Assembly (NCBI RefSeq): GCF_900129965.1
Contig: NZ_FQXM01000002.1
Coordinates: 398,340-462,339, forward strand
Direction: 5' to 3'
Length of the DNA stretch: 64,000 nt
DNA from: Clostridium grantii DSM 8605
GTDB taxonomy: Bacteria; Bacillota; Clostridia; Clostridiales; Clostridiaceae
Shown: positions 1 to 9,149 of the stretch, piece after piece
Numbering within the stretch: the first letter of the stretch is position 1
Layout: each line of letters opens with the position of its first letter
The notes under the pieces: generated by a model
What the model was told of the DNA's origin: nothing
What the model saw: the letters and a program-made list of their open reading frames with translations, nothing else
Databases searched by the model: none
Made by a program: the position numbers and the translations under genes

Positions 1-2
1 CT

Positions 3-446
3 CCATATGTTTATGATGGAGCTCAATTAGTAGTAAAGACCGGAAATGATTCAATTAAAAGCCTTGAGGATTTAAAAGGCAAGAAAGTAGGAGTAAGTTT
101 AGGAAGTAACTATGAACAGATTATAAGGGAATTTGATGTGAATAATGAAATTGAAATTATAACTTATGATGGTGGTGCTATGGAGCAAGAAGTTGCATTA
201 GGAAGAATTGATGCATTTTTAATGGACAAACTATCAAGTGTTGAACTTATAAAGAAAACGGGATTAGATTTACAATTAGCAGGAGATCCAGTTGCTTTTA
301 ATGAAAATGCTTTTCCATTTGTTAAGAATGAAAAAAATGAAGAGCTTATAGAAAAAATTAATACAACAATTGAAGAAATGAGAGCTGATGGAACTTTAAG
401 TGAAATATCAGAAAAGTGGCTTGAAATGGATATAACGAAAAAATAA
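3..446 (+). CDS. Amino-acid ABC transporter substrate-binding protein, 3' part
   Basis: This is the C-terminal 147 residues of a periplasmic-binding-type receptor (SBP_bac_3 family) that hands polar amino acids to the two transporter genes downstream. The frame is open from base 3, so the true start lies left of the window and the signal peptide is not visible. Family-typical features are the SLEDLKGKKVGVSLGS strand-turn at the second lobe, YDGGAMEQEVALGRIDAFLMD, and a C-terminal helix ending EISEKWLEMD. The permease gene starts 23 bases later on the same strand, so the three form one operon. The exact amino acid carried cannot be told from the sequence. Confidence 0.9.
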   Translation, partial: PYVYDGAQLVVKTGNDSIKSLEDLKGKKVGVSLGSNYEQIIREFDVNNEIEIITYDGGAMEQEVALGRIDAFLMDKLSSVELIKKTGLDLQLAGDPVAFNENAFPFVKNEKNEELIEKINTTIEEMRADGTLSEISEKWLEMDITKK

Positions 447-469
447 AAGATTCAGGTTGGTGATTTAAA

Positions 470-1138
470 ATGAGCAGTTTTGACATACAGTATTCTATAA
501 ATTTATTTCCTTTATTATTCAAATATCTACATGTAACAATTACAATGGCTGTTTTGTCAATGTTCATTGCTTTGGCCTTGTCTTTATTATTAGCGTTGAT
601 AAGAACTTATGAAATAAAAGGATTATACTTATTGAGCAAAATTTATATTTCGTTCTTTAGAGGGACACCATTACTAGTACAACTTTTCTTACTTTACTAT
701 GGGGTTCCACAAATATTTCCTGTATTTAAAAGTATGAATGCTTATACGGCTGCTATTATAGGTCTGAGCTTAAATGCTTCAGCTTATATGGCAGAAATAA
801 TTAGAGGGTCCATACTATCAGTAGATAAAGGACAGATGGAAGCTTCTTTATCAGTAGGTATGACAAGTTTACAAGCTATGAAAAAAATAGTGCTTCCTCA
901 AGCAGCGAGAACTGCTATACCATCTTTGGCTAATAGTTTTATAGATCTTTTAAAAGGGTCTTCCTTAGCTTTCACTTTAGGAGTTGCAGAAATAATGGCA
1001 AAAGCTCAGATGGAAGCGGCTAGTTCCTATAAATTTTTTGAAGCTTATTTAACAGTTGCGATAATGTATTGGTTAATCGTAATAGTTTTTGGATACTTTC
1101 AAAAGAAAATTGAGAACAAAATGAATGAAGCTTATTAG
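470..1138 (+). CDS. Amino-acid ABC transporter permease (HisM/GlnP family)
   Basis: A 222-residue inner-membrane permease of the polar amino-acid uptake family. It has about five hydrophobic segments. The cytoplasmic EAA loop is visible around residues 123-145 (MEASLSVGMTSLQAMKKIVL), the site that docks the ATPase. FFRGTPLLVQLFLLYYG near residue 64 is a hallmark of the HisM/GlnP type. The ATG follows a GGTGAT ribosome site. It lies between the binding protein and the ATPase with short gaps, so all three should be co-transcribed. Only one permease gene is present, implying a homodimeric channel. Confidence 0.93.
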   Translation: MSSFDIQYSINLFPLLFKYLHVTITMAVLSMFIALALSLLLALIRTYEIKGLYLLSKIYISFFRGTPLLVQLFLLYYGVPQIFPVFKSMNAYTAAIIGLSLNASAYMAEIIRGSILSVDKGQMEASLSVGMTSLQAMKKIVLPQAARTAIPSLANSFIDLLKGSSLAFTLGVAEIMAKAQMEAASSYKFFEAYLTVAIMYWLIVIVFGYFQKKIENKMNEAY

Positions 1139-1149
1139 GATGTGATGAA

Positions 1150-1884
1150 ATGATAAAAATAGAAAACCTACACAAGAAATTTAAAGAGGTAGAAGTATTA
1201 AAAGGTGTTAATTTGGATGTAAGAAAGGGAGAAGTAGTTGTTATTATTGGCCCTTCAGGTACGGGAAAATCCACACTTTTGAGATGTATTAATTATTTGG
1301 AAATCCCTGATAAAGGTAAAATACAAATAGGGAATTTGAATATAGATGTAGAAAGCCATGATAAAAAAGATATATATAGTTTGAGAAAAGCTTCTGCAAT
1401 GGTATTTCAAAATTATAATTTATTTAGAAATAAAACTGCAATTGAAAATATCACTGAAGCTTTAACTCTTGTTAAAAAGATGGATAAAAGTCAAGCAAAA
1501 GAAAGAGCTTTAACAATACTTAAACAAGTGGGAATGTTAGATAAAAAAGATTATTATCCTTCAGCATTGTCTGGAGGTCAGCAACAAAGAGTAGGTATTG
1601 GGAGAGCTATGGCGTTGGAACCAGATATTATGCTATTTGATGAACCAACCTCTGCATTAGATCCTGAACTTGTGGATGAGGTTTTAACTGTGATAAAGAA
1701 GTTGGCTGCTAAAAAAATGACAATGGTTATAGTCACTCATGAGATGAATTTTGCAAGAGATGTAGCGGATAGAGTGATTTTTATGAGTGAGGGAAAGATT
1801 ATTGAAGAAGGCACTCCAGAAAAAATCTTTTTTTCTGCTGAAAATATAAAAACCAAGAATTTTCTTAAACAAGTAAGATTATAA
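1150..1884 (+). CDS. Amino-acid ABC transporter ATP-binding protein (GlnQ-like)
   Basis: A 244-residue ATPase that powers the importer. Walker A is GPSGTGKST at residues 34-42, the Q-loop is in MVFQNYNLF, the signature LSGGQQQR is near residue 137, and Walker B with the catalytic Glu is IMLFDEPTSALD near 158. The switch His is in VTHEMNF. The length is typical of GlnQ/HisP/ArtP. It starts 11 bases after the permease stop. It is the last gene of the operon, which ends in a strong hairpin at 1887-1927. Confidence 0.95.
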   Translation: MIKIENLHKKFKEVEVLKGVNLDVRKGEVVVIIGPSGTGKSTLLRCINYLEIPDKGKIQIGNLNIDVESHDKKDIYSLRKASAMVFQNYNLFRNKTAIENITEALTLVKKMDKSQAKERALTILKQVGMLDKKDYYPSALSGGQQQRVGIGRAMALEPDIMLFDEPTSALDPELVDEVLTVIKKLAAKKMTMVIVTHEMNFARDVADRVIFMSEGKIIEEGTPEKIFFSAENIKTKNFLKQVRL

Positions 1885-1886
1885 AC

Positions 1887-1927
1887 AAGAAAAGAAAAAA
1901 TAGTTTAAAACTATTTTTTCTTTTCTT
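1887..1927. terminator. Bidirectional terminator between ABC operon and barstar gene
   Basis: Two perfectly complementary 20-base arms (1887-1906 and 1908-1927) with A-runs on one side and T-runs on the other, so it can terminate both convergent transcripts. It overlaps the last codons (KEKKK) and stop of the leftward barstar-like gene. Confidence 0.8.
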
Positions 1928-2192
1928 TAGTTTCGAATGAAAAATTATTATTTTCTTCTTCAGCTTCTAAAAATACTTCTAAAAGTTTTTCGCCGTAAGC
2001 ACCTAAATTATTTTCTAAATCTATTTTATTTATTAGAATAACCTTTAAAGGCTTACTTATAGTGGTAAGAACATCCCAAAGAGCATCTAGGTTGCCACCA
2101 TAATAATTAGGGAAATCAAGAGTGTTTTTTATATAATCATGAGTAACTTCAACAGAAGTCATGATTTTACCATCTAATATAATTTCTTTCAT
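1911..2192 (-). CDS. Barstar-family RNase inhibitor
   Basis: A 93-residue cytoplasmic protein of the barstar family, which blocks barnase-type RNases by binding their active site. The family core FPNYYGGNLDALWDVLTT is at about residues 27-44, and the acidic C-terminal half is typical. Length matches barstar (about 90). A ribosome site AAAGGA lies upstream of the ATG. It sits 18 bases downstream of the barnase-like gene on the same strand, so toxin and immunity are co-expressed. The lysine-rich tail is encoded inside the terminator stem. Confidence 0.9.
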   Translation of the reverse strand: MKEIILDGKIMTSVEVTHDYIKNTLDFPNYYGGNLDALWDVLTTISKPLKVILINKIDLENNLGAYGEKLLEVFLEAEEENNNFSFETKEKKK

Positions 2193-2210
2193 AGTAATAT
2201 CCTTTCTTGA

Positions 2211-2741
2211 TTAATATAATTGAGTAAAAGTTTTATAATGATCATCCGTATAAAAAATCAAACCATCATTAGAAAATAAAATTCTTTCACTATTGCGATA
2301 ACCACCTTCATAGTTGATATCACATTCGAACCATTTTCGACCATCTTCAATAGGTAAAAGTTTTTCGCGATTACCGAAATAATCTCCGCCAATACTCATT
2401 TCATCAGTAACTTCCCACAGATTACCTTTATTACTTTCCCAACCCAAAGCAATAGCTTCTTGTTTTTTTAGATAGTTAGAAGGCAACTTATCAAAAGCAT
2501 TAATATATGCAGCTACTTCTTCTTTGGAAGAATAACGACCACTTTCATCAATACCACTAGTATTAATCTTATTATTAGTAGTATTATCATCAACTGATAC
2601 GCTATTGTTATCAGCATTCTCAGTTACTATTTTTGCAACTTCATTTAAAAATTCATTACTGCATCCGGTAAATAGCATTACCAAAGTAAGTGCTAAAGTA
2701 ATCCAAAAAGATAAAAGTTTCTTAGTTTTAAATTTTCGCAT
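2211..2741 (-). CDS. Barnase-like ribonuclease, predicted secreted lipoprotein
   Basis: A 176-residue guanyl-type RNase with an N-terminal lipoprotein signal: basic start, hydrophobic stretch, then LFTGC with the lipid Cys at 27. A low-complexity Asn/Ser/Asp linker (about 44-62) leads to the barnase domain (about 68-176). Residues matching barnase Lys27, Glu73, Arg87 and His102 are present as K85 (FDKLP), E139 (WFECDINY), R153 (SERILFS) and H168 (DDHYKTF), so the enzyme looks active. The start is the ATG at 2741, because a GGGGA site lies between it and an in-frame ATG at 2759. The adjacent barstar-like gene supplies immunity. Anchoring by a lipid is unlike free barnase. Confidence 0.88.
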   Translation of the reverse strand: MRKFKTKKLLSFWITLALTLVMLFTGCSNEFLNEVAKIVTENADNNSVSVDDNTTNNKINTSGIDESGRYSSKEEVAAYINAFDKLPSNYLKKQEAIALGWESNKGNLWEVTDEMSIGGDYFGNREKLLPIEDGRKWFECDINYEGGYRNSERILFSNDGLIFYTDDHYKTFTQLY

Positions 2742-2902
2742 TTTTAATCCCCATTTCAAGTTAATATAAAATCAATATTTTATGATGAAATAATTTATTT
2801 AAAGTATAACATAGAATTAGTAGAGTTGAAAGTTGAGATAGGTGTTTGGAAACTTAAAAATAAGTAACATGACAAAAAACCATATTTTGTTAGAATATTA
2901 AC

Positions 2903-2951
2903 AAAAAAAAGAATATAAGAAGAAATAAAATTTTTCTTTCTCATATTCTTT
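2903..2951 (-). terminator. Terminator of the leftward purine operon
   Basis: Imperfect 14-base stem (2938-2951 with 2908-2921). Read leftward it is followed by a T-run (A-run 2903-2910 on the + strand). It lies 20 bases past the permease stop. Confidence 0.7.
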
Positions 2952-2970
2952 AATTATAAGTAATCTTTAA

Positions 2971-4317
2971 TTAAACACTTTTTGAGTCACCTTTAGCACT
3001 AGACAAAACAATTTCTTTATCTTTAGGTAAGATAAGATTTAAGGCTATTGCAACTATAGTTGTAACAACAATAGAAGATTTACCGAATATTGATATAAAC
3101 CATGATGGAAATAATGCAAAAGCATCAGGAACTTGTACAATACCTACACCTAAGGCAACTGCAATACCTACAACAGCAGAATTTCTCATTGTTAGATTGT
3201 TTGAAGCAATCATTTTAACTCCTGTCATTGTTATTGTAGCAAAAACAGAAATTGTAGCTCCGCCAAGTACGCATTGAGGAATAGTTGTTAGTAAAGAAGC
3301 AAACTTAGGAACAACACCTGCTAAAATAACAACAAAAGATGCAAAAGCAAATACCCATTTATTGATTACTTTATTTACGGTTACAATACCTACATTTTGA
3401 CTATATGTAGCAGTTGGCATACATCCGAATAAAGCACCAATGATACTTGAGAACCCATTTCCAATAACACCACCAGCAAGCTCTTCATCAGTAGGAACTC
3501 TATCCATACCGCCACCTGTTGTAGCTGATAAATCGCCTATAGCTTGAACAGAATTTACAATATACATTATAACCATAGAGATTATAGCTGTAGCATTAAA
3601 CTGTATACCGAAATGTAATGGTTTTGGAATTTGAACTAGTCCTGCTGAAGCAACAGCATCGAAAGATACCATGCCAAGAAAAATAGAAACAATATATCCT
3701 ACAATGATACCAATTAAAATTGATGCAAGTTTAAGAGAACCTTTTGTGAAGTAATTAACAAATAATACTACACCAAGTGTTAATAATGCAACAGCCCAGT
3801 TTTTAGGCGAACCGAAAGTTGCAGAACCAACACCACCAGCAATATACTTAATAGCAACAGAGTAAAGGGATAGTCCTATGGAAAATATAACCGTCCCAGT
3901 AACTAGTGGAGGGAAGAAAACTAAGAGTTTTTTCAAAAATAACCCGAAAAGTATTGCAACTAAACCACCTATTATTTGAGCTCCAAAAACCGTAGCCATA
4001 TTAAATTCACCAGCAATAGCTACTAGTGTTGGAACATAGGCAAAACTTACACCCATAATTACAGGCAACCTTGAACCTATACGTTTACCTATTGGAAAAA
4101 TTTGTATTAAGGTTGCTATACCAGCAAAAAACAATGAGGCTTGAACTAGTAAAATTTTGTCTGCTGGAGTGAGGTCGGCTACCCCAGAAATTATTAGTGC
4201 AGGGGTAACGCACCCAACAATCATAGCTACAACGTGCTGTAAACCTAGTGGTATTATTTCTTTTAATGATGGTTTACCATCATATTGGAATAGTAAAGAC
4301 TTTTGATTAGAACTCAT
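2971..4317 (-). CDS. NCS2 family nucleobase permease (likely xanthine/urate)
   Basis: A 448-residue polytopic membrane transporter of the nucleobase:cation symporter-2 family. PLGLQHVVAMIVGCVTPALI at the N-terminus, the GIVTVNKVINK region and the repeated Gly-rich helices are family marks. The family imports uracil, xanthine or urate. Being last in the operon with dpaL, ygeY, ygeW and arcC, and divergent from the xanthine dehydrogenase operon, it most likely brings in purines. I start at 4317, not the upstream in-frame ATG at 4332, because the GGGAGG ribosome site overlaps that first codon. Substrate is inferred from context only. Confidence 0.9.
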   Translation of the reverse strand: MSSNQKSLLFQYDGKPSLKEIIPLGLQHVVAMIVGCVTPALIISGVADLTPADKILLVQASLFFAGIATLIQIFPIGKRIGSRLPVIMGVSFAYVPTLVAIAGEFNMATVFGAQIIGGLVAILFGLFLKKLLVFFPPLVTGTVIFSIGLSLYSVAIKYIAGGVGSATFGSPKNWAVALLTLGVVLFVNYFTKGSLKLASILIGIIVGYIVSIFLGMVSFDAVASAGLVQIPKPLHFGIQFNATAIISMVIMYIVNSVQAIGDLSATTGGGMDRVPTDEELAGGVIGNGFSSIIGALFGCMPTATYSQNVGIVTVNKVINKWVFAFASFVVILAGVVPKFASLLTTIPQCVLGGATISVFATITMTGVKMIASNNLTMRNSAVVGIAVALGVGIVQVPDAFALFPSWFISIFGKSSIVVTTIVAIALNLILPKDKEIVLSSAKGDSKSV

Positions 4318-4389
4318 AAAAATACCTCCCATAATTATTATAGTTAATAGAGTTAATATAGTATTATAGTTATTATAGTTATTAGTATA

Positions 4390-5319
4390 TTATTTTATAG
4401 TAGTACCTGTTTTACCAGAGATGCCATCTTTAGATTTTTCAAGTAAAGTTATAAGGGAATATCTTTCAGCTTTTGAAGCAGCAAATTCCATAGCAGCTTC
4501 TACCTTAGGTAACATTGAACCAGGAGCAAAGTGACCTTCTTTAACATATTCTTTAATTTCATCAACTGAAACATTATCAAGCCACTTTTCATTTGGTTTT
4601 CCAAAGTTTACAGCAACTTTTTCTACGGCTGTTAAAATTATAAGACAATCTGCATCAAGTTCTTTGGCAAGGGTGCAACTTGCATAATCTTTATCAATAA
4701 CAGCGCTAACACCTTTTAAATGATTACCTTGTTTTACAACAGGAATACCACCGCCGCCACCAGCAATAACAACTTGGCCCATATTAACTAAAGATTTTAT
4801 TGTTTCAATTTCTACAATACCTACTGGTTTTGGTGAAGGAACAACTACCCTATATCCTCTACCAGAATCTTCGATAACGGTTTCACCATTCTTAATAGCA
4901 AGGTCAGCATCTTCTTTTGTCATAAAGCTTCCAATTGGTTTTGTTGGGTTTTGAAAAGCTTTATCTTCAGGATTCACTTCCACTTGTGTTATTATCGTTG
5001 ATACACCTTTATTAATATTACGATTGAGAAGTTCTTCTCTTAGTGCATTTTGTAAATCATAACCAATATATCCTTGGCTCATTGCAACACAAACAGACAT
5101 AGGACATAAATGGTAATTAGGATGATGTTTATAAAATTCAGACATAGCATTATTAATCATACCTACTTGAGGCCCGTTTCCATGAGAAACTACAACATCG
5201 TTACCCACCTCAATAAGATCAACAATAGCTTTAGCAGTGGTTTTTACCGCGGCCATTTGCTCTTCTAAATTATTACCAAGAGCATTACCACCTAATGCGA
5301 TTACTATTTTTTTCTTCAT
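4390..5319 (-). CDS. arcC: Carbamate kinase
   Basis: A 309-residue amino-acid-kinase-fold enzyme that makes ATP from carbamoyl phosphate and ADP. Motifs seen: ALGGNALG at the N-terminus, VVSHGNGPQVGMI, IAGGGGGIPVV, and DKDYASCTLA. Start is the ATG at 5319. A GGAGG sits 10 bases upstream, while the longer in-frame extension to 5385 has no such site. It follows the ygeW carbamoyltransferase gene. Together they would release carbamoyl phosphate from a carbamoylated purine-breakdown product and capture it as ATP, the energy-yielding end of the pathway. Confidence 0.95.
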   Translation of the reverse strand: MKKKIVIALGGNALGNNLEEQMAAVKTTAKAIVDLIEVGNDVVVSHGNGPQVGMINNAMSEFYKHHPNYHLCPMSVCVAMSQGYIGYDLQNALREELLNRNINKGVSTIITQVEVNPEDKAFQNPTKPIGSFMTKEDADLAIKNGETVIEDSGRGYRVVVPSPKPVGIVEIETIKSLVNMGQVVIAGGGGGIPVVKQGNHLKGVSAVIDKDYASCTLAKELDADCLIILTAVEKVAVNFGKPNEKWLDNVSVDEIKEYVKEGHFAPGSMLPKVEAAMEFAASKAERYSLITLLEKSKDGISGKTGTTIK

Positions 5320-5415
5320 AAAAATTGCCTCCATAAAATAATTTTGATTTTCAGGGTAAAAGGCTATATATACGTTGAAGGTCAATATAGCCTTTTATTA
5401 ATGGTATATTAAAAA

Positions 5416-6609
5416 TTATTTTAATTTACGTTCTTTATTATTGTTTTCAAGCATAGCTAGAGTTTCTTGTGGATTTTTAACTTTACTCAAGAAAATCATT
5501 GATGCTATTGCGTAAGGTTTATAGCTAGCTTCTTTGTAAAGTGGTTTACGGTAGCGGTCAAATACAGAAGCATCAACTTCTCCAACTTCACAGCTAACTC
5601 CTGTGATGTCAGCAGGTAGACAGTGCATATAAAGAGCTTTTCCATCTTTTGTTGTTTTCATAAGCTCTTCAGTACATTGCCAATCCATATGCTTAGCGTT
5701 ATGAGCAAGAAGTTCTTTTTCAAGTGCTTTTATACCAGCATCATCACCTTTAGCATATAAATCAGTACGTTTTTCCATAGCTACAAAAGGAGCCCAACTT
5801 TTAGGGTAAACAATATCAGCATCTTTGAAAGCTTCTTCCATAGAATTAGTTTTTGTAAATGAACCACCTGAAGCAGCAGCATTTTTCATTGCAATTTCTT
5901 CAACTTCACTCATAACTTCATATCCTTCTGGATGTGCAAGAACTACATCCATGCCGAAACGAGTTAAAAGTCCAATTATTCCTTGAGGAACAGAAAGTGG
6001 TTTACCGTAAGATGGTGAATATGCCCAAGACATAGCAATTTTTTTACCTTTTAAATTTTCTATACCACCAAATTCATTAATAAGATGAAGAGCATCAGCC
6101 ATGGCTTGAGTAGGGTGGTCGATATCACATTGTAGGTTAACAAGAGTTGGTCTTTGTTCTAAAGTACCTTCTTTATTACCTTCTTCAACAGATTTAGAAA
6201 CTTCACGCATATAAGTATTACCTTTACCGATATACATATCATCACGAATACCAATAACATCAGCCATAAAAGAAATCATATTAGCTGTTTCTCTTACAGT
6301 TTCGCCATGAGCTATTTGAGATTTTCCTTCATCAAGGTCTTGAACTTCAAGGCCAAGAAGGTTACAAGCAGAAGCAAAGCTAAATCTTGTACGAGTAGAG
6401 TTATCACGGAACAAAGAAACACCTAAACCACTATCGAAAATCTTTGAAGATATATTATTTTTTCTTAAATCTTGTAAAGCATCTGCCACAGTAAAAACTG
6501 CTTCTAATTCATCTAATGTTTTTTCCCAAGTAAGTAAAAAATCATTGTTGTACATTTCTTTGAAATCTAAACTGTCAAGTTTATCGATATGTTTATCCAT
6601 TATAGCCAT
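5416..6609 (-). CDS. ygeW: YgeW-type knotted carbamoyltransferase
   Basis: A 397-residue transcarbamylase of the YgeW group, related to ornithine and aspartate carbamoyltransferases. The carbamoyl-phosphate loop STRTR is at residues 71-75, HPTQ at 165-168, and HCLPADITG near residue 333. The length fits YgeW. The physiological substrate was long unknown. In the anaerobic uric-acid cluster it is thought to act on a carbamoylated (ureido) intermediate with carbamate kinase, which is encoded next. AAGGGG precedes the ATG. It is transcribed with ygeY and dpaL upstream. Confidence 0.94.
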   Translation of the reverse strand: MAIMDKHIDKLDSLDFKEMYNNDFLLTWEKTLDELEAVFTVADALQDLRKNNISSKIFDSGLGVSLFRDNSTRTRFSFASACNLLGLEVQDLDEGKSQIAHGETVRETANMISFMADVIGIRDDMYIGKGNTYMREVSKSVEEGNKEGTLEQRPTLVNLQCDIDHPTQAMADALHLINEFGGIENLKGKKIAMSWAYSPSYGKPLSVPQGIIGLLTRFGMDVVLAHPEGYEVMSEVEEIAMKNAAASGGSFTKTNSMEEAFKDADIVYPKSWAPFVAMEKRTDLYAKGDDAGIKALEKELLAHNAKHMDWQCTEELMKTTKDGKALYMHCLPADITGVSCEVGEVDASVFDRYRKPLYKEASYKPYAIASMIFLSKVKNPQETLAMLENNNKERKLK

Positions 6610-6670
6610 TTTAAAAACCCCTTTTCATTTTTATATTATTTTTTATTGTATTTTTTAGAATTTATATAAG

Positions 6671-7870
6671 CTATTTATTAGAACAATAGATTGTTGGTAG
6701 GGCAGCATAAACAGCAGCACATTTAACTAAGTCAGCTTTCCAAGTTTTTTCATTTGGTGCGTGAGCTTCTTCTTCTTTACCAGGTCCAAAACCAATACAA
6801 GGAATTCCGTATCTACCCATTATTGAAACACCATTAGTAGAGAAAGTCCATTTATCAACAAGAGGAGTTCCATACATACCTTCATAAGATTCAACCATTG
6901 CCTTTGTAGCTGGGGCATCCTCAGGAATTACCCATGTAGGGAAATAACAATCAGTTGGATAAACAAGGTTTGTCCAGCTTGGTCTTTCATATTTGTACAT
7001 TGTTACTTCTGCATTATATTTTTTAGCAAACGGAAGGGAACGAACTTCTTCAAGAGCCATTTCAAAAGTTTCACCATCTGTTAAACGACGGTCAAGTGAA
7101 ATTGCACACATATCTGCAACTGCACAACGAGATGGGGAATTGAAGAATATTTCAGAAACAGTAATAGTTCCTTTTCCTAAAAATGGATCATAATGCAAGT
7201 TATCATTAAGAACTCTAACTTCTTGTAGAATATCAGCCATTTTGTAGATAGCATTATCTCCACGCTCTGGAGCTGAACCATGACAAGAAATTCCTTTAAC
7301 TTCAACACGTATTTCCATACGTCCACGTTGGCCTCTATATATATTGCCATTTGTAGGTTCTGTTATAACAACAAATTCAGGCTTTATGTTGCTTTCATTA
7401 TGGATATACTGCCAACATAATCCATCACAATCTTCTTCTTGAACTGTACCAGTAACTAAAACTGTATATTTATCAGATAAAAGTCCTAAATCTTTCATTA
7501 TTTTTGCACCATAAGTAGCAGAAACTATACCACCAAGTTGATCTGATGCGCCACGGCCACCTATTTCTTCATCATTTTCATATCCTTCATAAGGGTCAAA
7601 TGTCCAGTTACTTAATTCACCAAGACCAACAGTATCAATATGAGCATCATACCCAATAAGAGTTTCGCCTGTTCCCATATAACCAAGAACATTACCCATT
7701 TTATCAATTTCCACTTTGTCAAAATCAAGGGATTCCATTTCTTTCACTATTCTTCTTATAACACCTTCTTCTTCTGCACTTTCACCAGGTATAGCAATTA
7801 AATCACGCAAAAATTTAGTCATTGCAGCTTCGTAACCCTCTGCTTTAAGTTTTATACTGTTAAAATCCAT
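6671..7870 (-). CDS. ygeY: YgeY-family M20 metallopeptidase/deacylase
   Basis: A 399-residue zinc hydrolase of the ArgE/DapE/M20 family, YgeY subgroup. Metal-site motifs are DAHIDTVG (H77, D79), GASDQLGG (D110) and VQEEDCDG (catalytic Glu near 146). The closing motif GFGPGKEEEAHAPNE carries the last His ligand. I start at the ATG 7870: the longer frame begins with a TTG at 7885 that lies in the GGAGG ribosome site. Gene order dpaL-ygeY-ygeW equals E. coli ygeX-ygeY-ygeW. Its exact reaction in purine breakdown is not settled by sequence. Confidence 0.93.
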   Translation of the reverse strand: MDFNSIKLKAEGYEAAMTKFLRDLIAIPGESAEEEGVIRRIVKEMESLDFDKVEIDKMGNVLGYMGTGETLIGYDAHIDTVGLGELSNWTFDPYEGYENDEEIGGRGASDQLGGIVSATYGAKIMKDLGLLSDKYTVLVTGTVQEEDCDGLCWQYIHNESNIKPEFVVITEPTNGNIYRGQRGRMEIRVEVKGISCHGSAPERGDNAIYKMADILQEVRVLNDNLHYDPFLGKGTITVSEIFFNSPSRCAVADMCAISLDRRLTDGETFEMALEEVRSLPFAKKYNAEVTMYKYERPSWTNLVYPTDCYFPTWVIPEDAPATKAMVESYEGMYGTPLVDKWTFSTNGVSIMGRYGIPCIGFGPGKEEEAHAPNEKTWKADLVKCAAVYAALPTIYCSNK

Positions 7871-7918
7871 TTTATTTACCTCCAAAAATTTTATTTTTGA
7901 TAATATTTTTATTTATAT

Positions 7919-9130
7919 TTATATAGAAGGGTAAGCACCATCCCAAACAATATTACGATAAACATCTGGGTCGGTGTTTCCTTCTGTAGAAAACAATAAT
8001 ACTTTTGAGTTTTCATCAAGTTTTAAAGCATTTTTTAGATCTTTTAAATCATCATTTTTCATGATTTCAAAGAGAATACCTGTAGTTACTGCTCCTGATT
8101 CTCCAGAGATAACTCTAGGATCTTTATCTATAGGGGAAGAAAGTATTCTCATTCCTTTAGCAGAAATATAATCAGGACAAGATACAAAGAAGGAACTATT
8201 ATTCTTTAAAATATCCCATGATATTGTATTTGGTTCCCCACAAGCAAGGCCTGCCATGATTGTTTGCATATCATCAGTAACAGTTCTAATATTACCATCT
8301 TTAGCATTAGCAGAACGATATAAGCAATCTGCTTTGTTTGGTTCTACTATAACAACTATTGGAGGGTTTTTAGTATAAGCATTTGCAAAATATCCTTGAA
8401 CTGCTCCAGCAAGAGAGCCAACACCTGCTTGTATGAAAATATGTGTAGGGGCATCACAATTAGCATCATGTAATTGGTTATTAGCCTCCATTGCCATTGT
8501 TCCATATCCTTGCATTATCCAAGAAGGGATTTTTTCATAACCTTCCCAAGCTGTATCTTGAATTACGACAGAGTTAGGAGTTTTTGCAGATTCAGCTATA
8601 GCTATTCGTACACATTCATCATAATTAACTTCTTCAATAGTAGCTGTAGCATTTTCCTTTTGAATATTTTTAAGTCTAATTTCAGAAGATCCTTTTGGCA
8701 TAAAAACAACAGATTTTTGGCTTAATCTATTAGCGGCCCAAGCAAGACCTCTTCCATGATTTCCATCAGTTGCTGTAAAGAATGTTGTTTGCCCAAATTC
8801 TTTAAGAAGCTCTTCAGATGTAATAGTATCGTAATCAAGTTCAGAAATGTCTTTTCCTAGTTTTTCAGCAATATAGCATGCAATAGCAAAAGAACCACCT
8901 AATACTTTAAAAGCATTTAAGCCAAATCTATAAGATTCATCTTTTACAAATACATTTTTTAAACCTAAGAATTCAGCCATATTGTCTAATTTAGCTAGAG
9001 GTGTTTGGCTATATTCAGGAAAACTTTTATGAAAAGAAGCTGCTTTGGCTACGTTTTCAGGGGACATTACATTTAAATTAGAATTTTCAGTTTTTGGGAG
9101 TTCGTTAGAAACCCATTTAATTTTATTCAT
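7919..9130 (-). CDS. dpaL: Diaminopropionate ammonia-lyase (YgeX/DpaL)
   Basis: A 403-residue PLP enzyme that splits 2,3-diaminopropionate into pyruvate and ammonia. The Schiff-base lysine is K75 in RFGLNAFKVLGGS. TDGNHGRGLAWAA is the phosphate/substrate loop, and the C-terminal LLFSTEGNTDPDVYR is typical of the family. Length matches E. coli YgeX (398). AGGAGG lies before the ATG. It is the first metabolic gene after the regulator, and in this cluster it would deliver pyruvate from the ring-derived diaminopropionate. Confidence 0.95.
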   Translation of the reverse strand: MNKIKWVSNELPKTENSNLNVMSPENVAKAASFHKSFPEYSQTPLAKLDNMAEFLGLKNVFVKDESYRFGLNAFKVLGGSFAIACYIAEKLGKDISELDYDTITSEELLKEFGQTTFFTATDGNHGRGLAWAANRLSQKSVVFMPKGSSEIRLKNIQKENATATIEEVNYDECVRIAIAESAKTPNSVVIQDTAWEGYEKIPSWIMQGYGTMAMEANNQLHDANCDAPTHIFIQAGVGSLAGAVQGYFANAYTKNPPIVVIVEPNKADCLYRSANAKDGNIRTVTDDMQTIMAGLACGEPNTISWDILKNNSSFFVSCPDYISAKGMRILSSPIDKDPRVISGESGAVTTGILFEIMKNDDLKDLKNALKLDENSKVLLFSTEGNTDPDVYRNIVWDGAYPSI

Positions 9131-9149
9131 AGAAACCTCCTATTTTATA

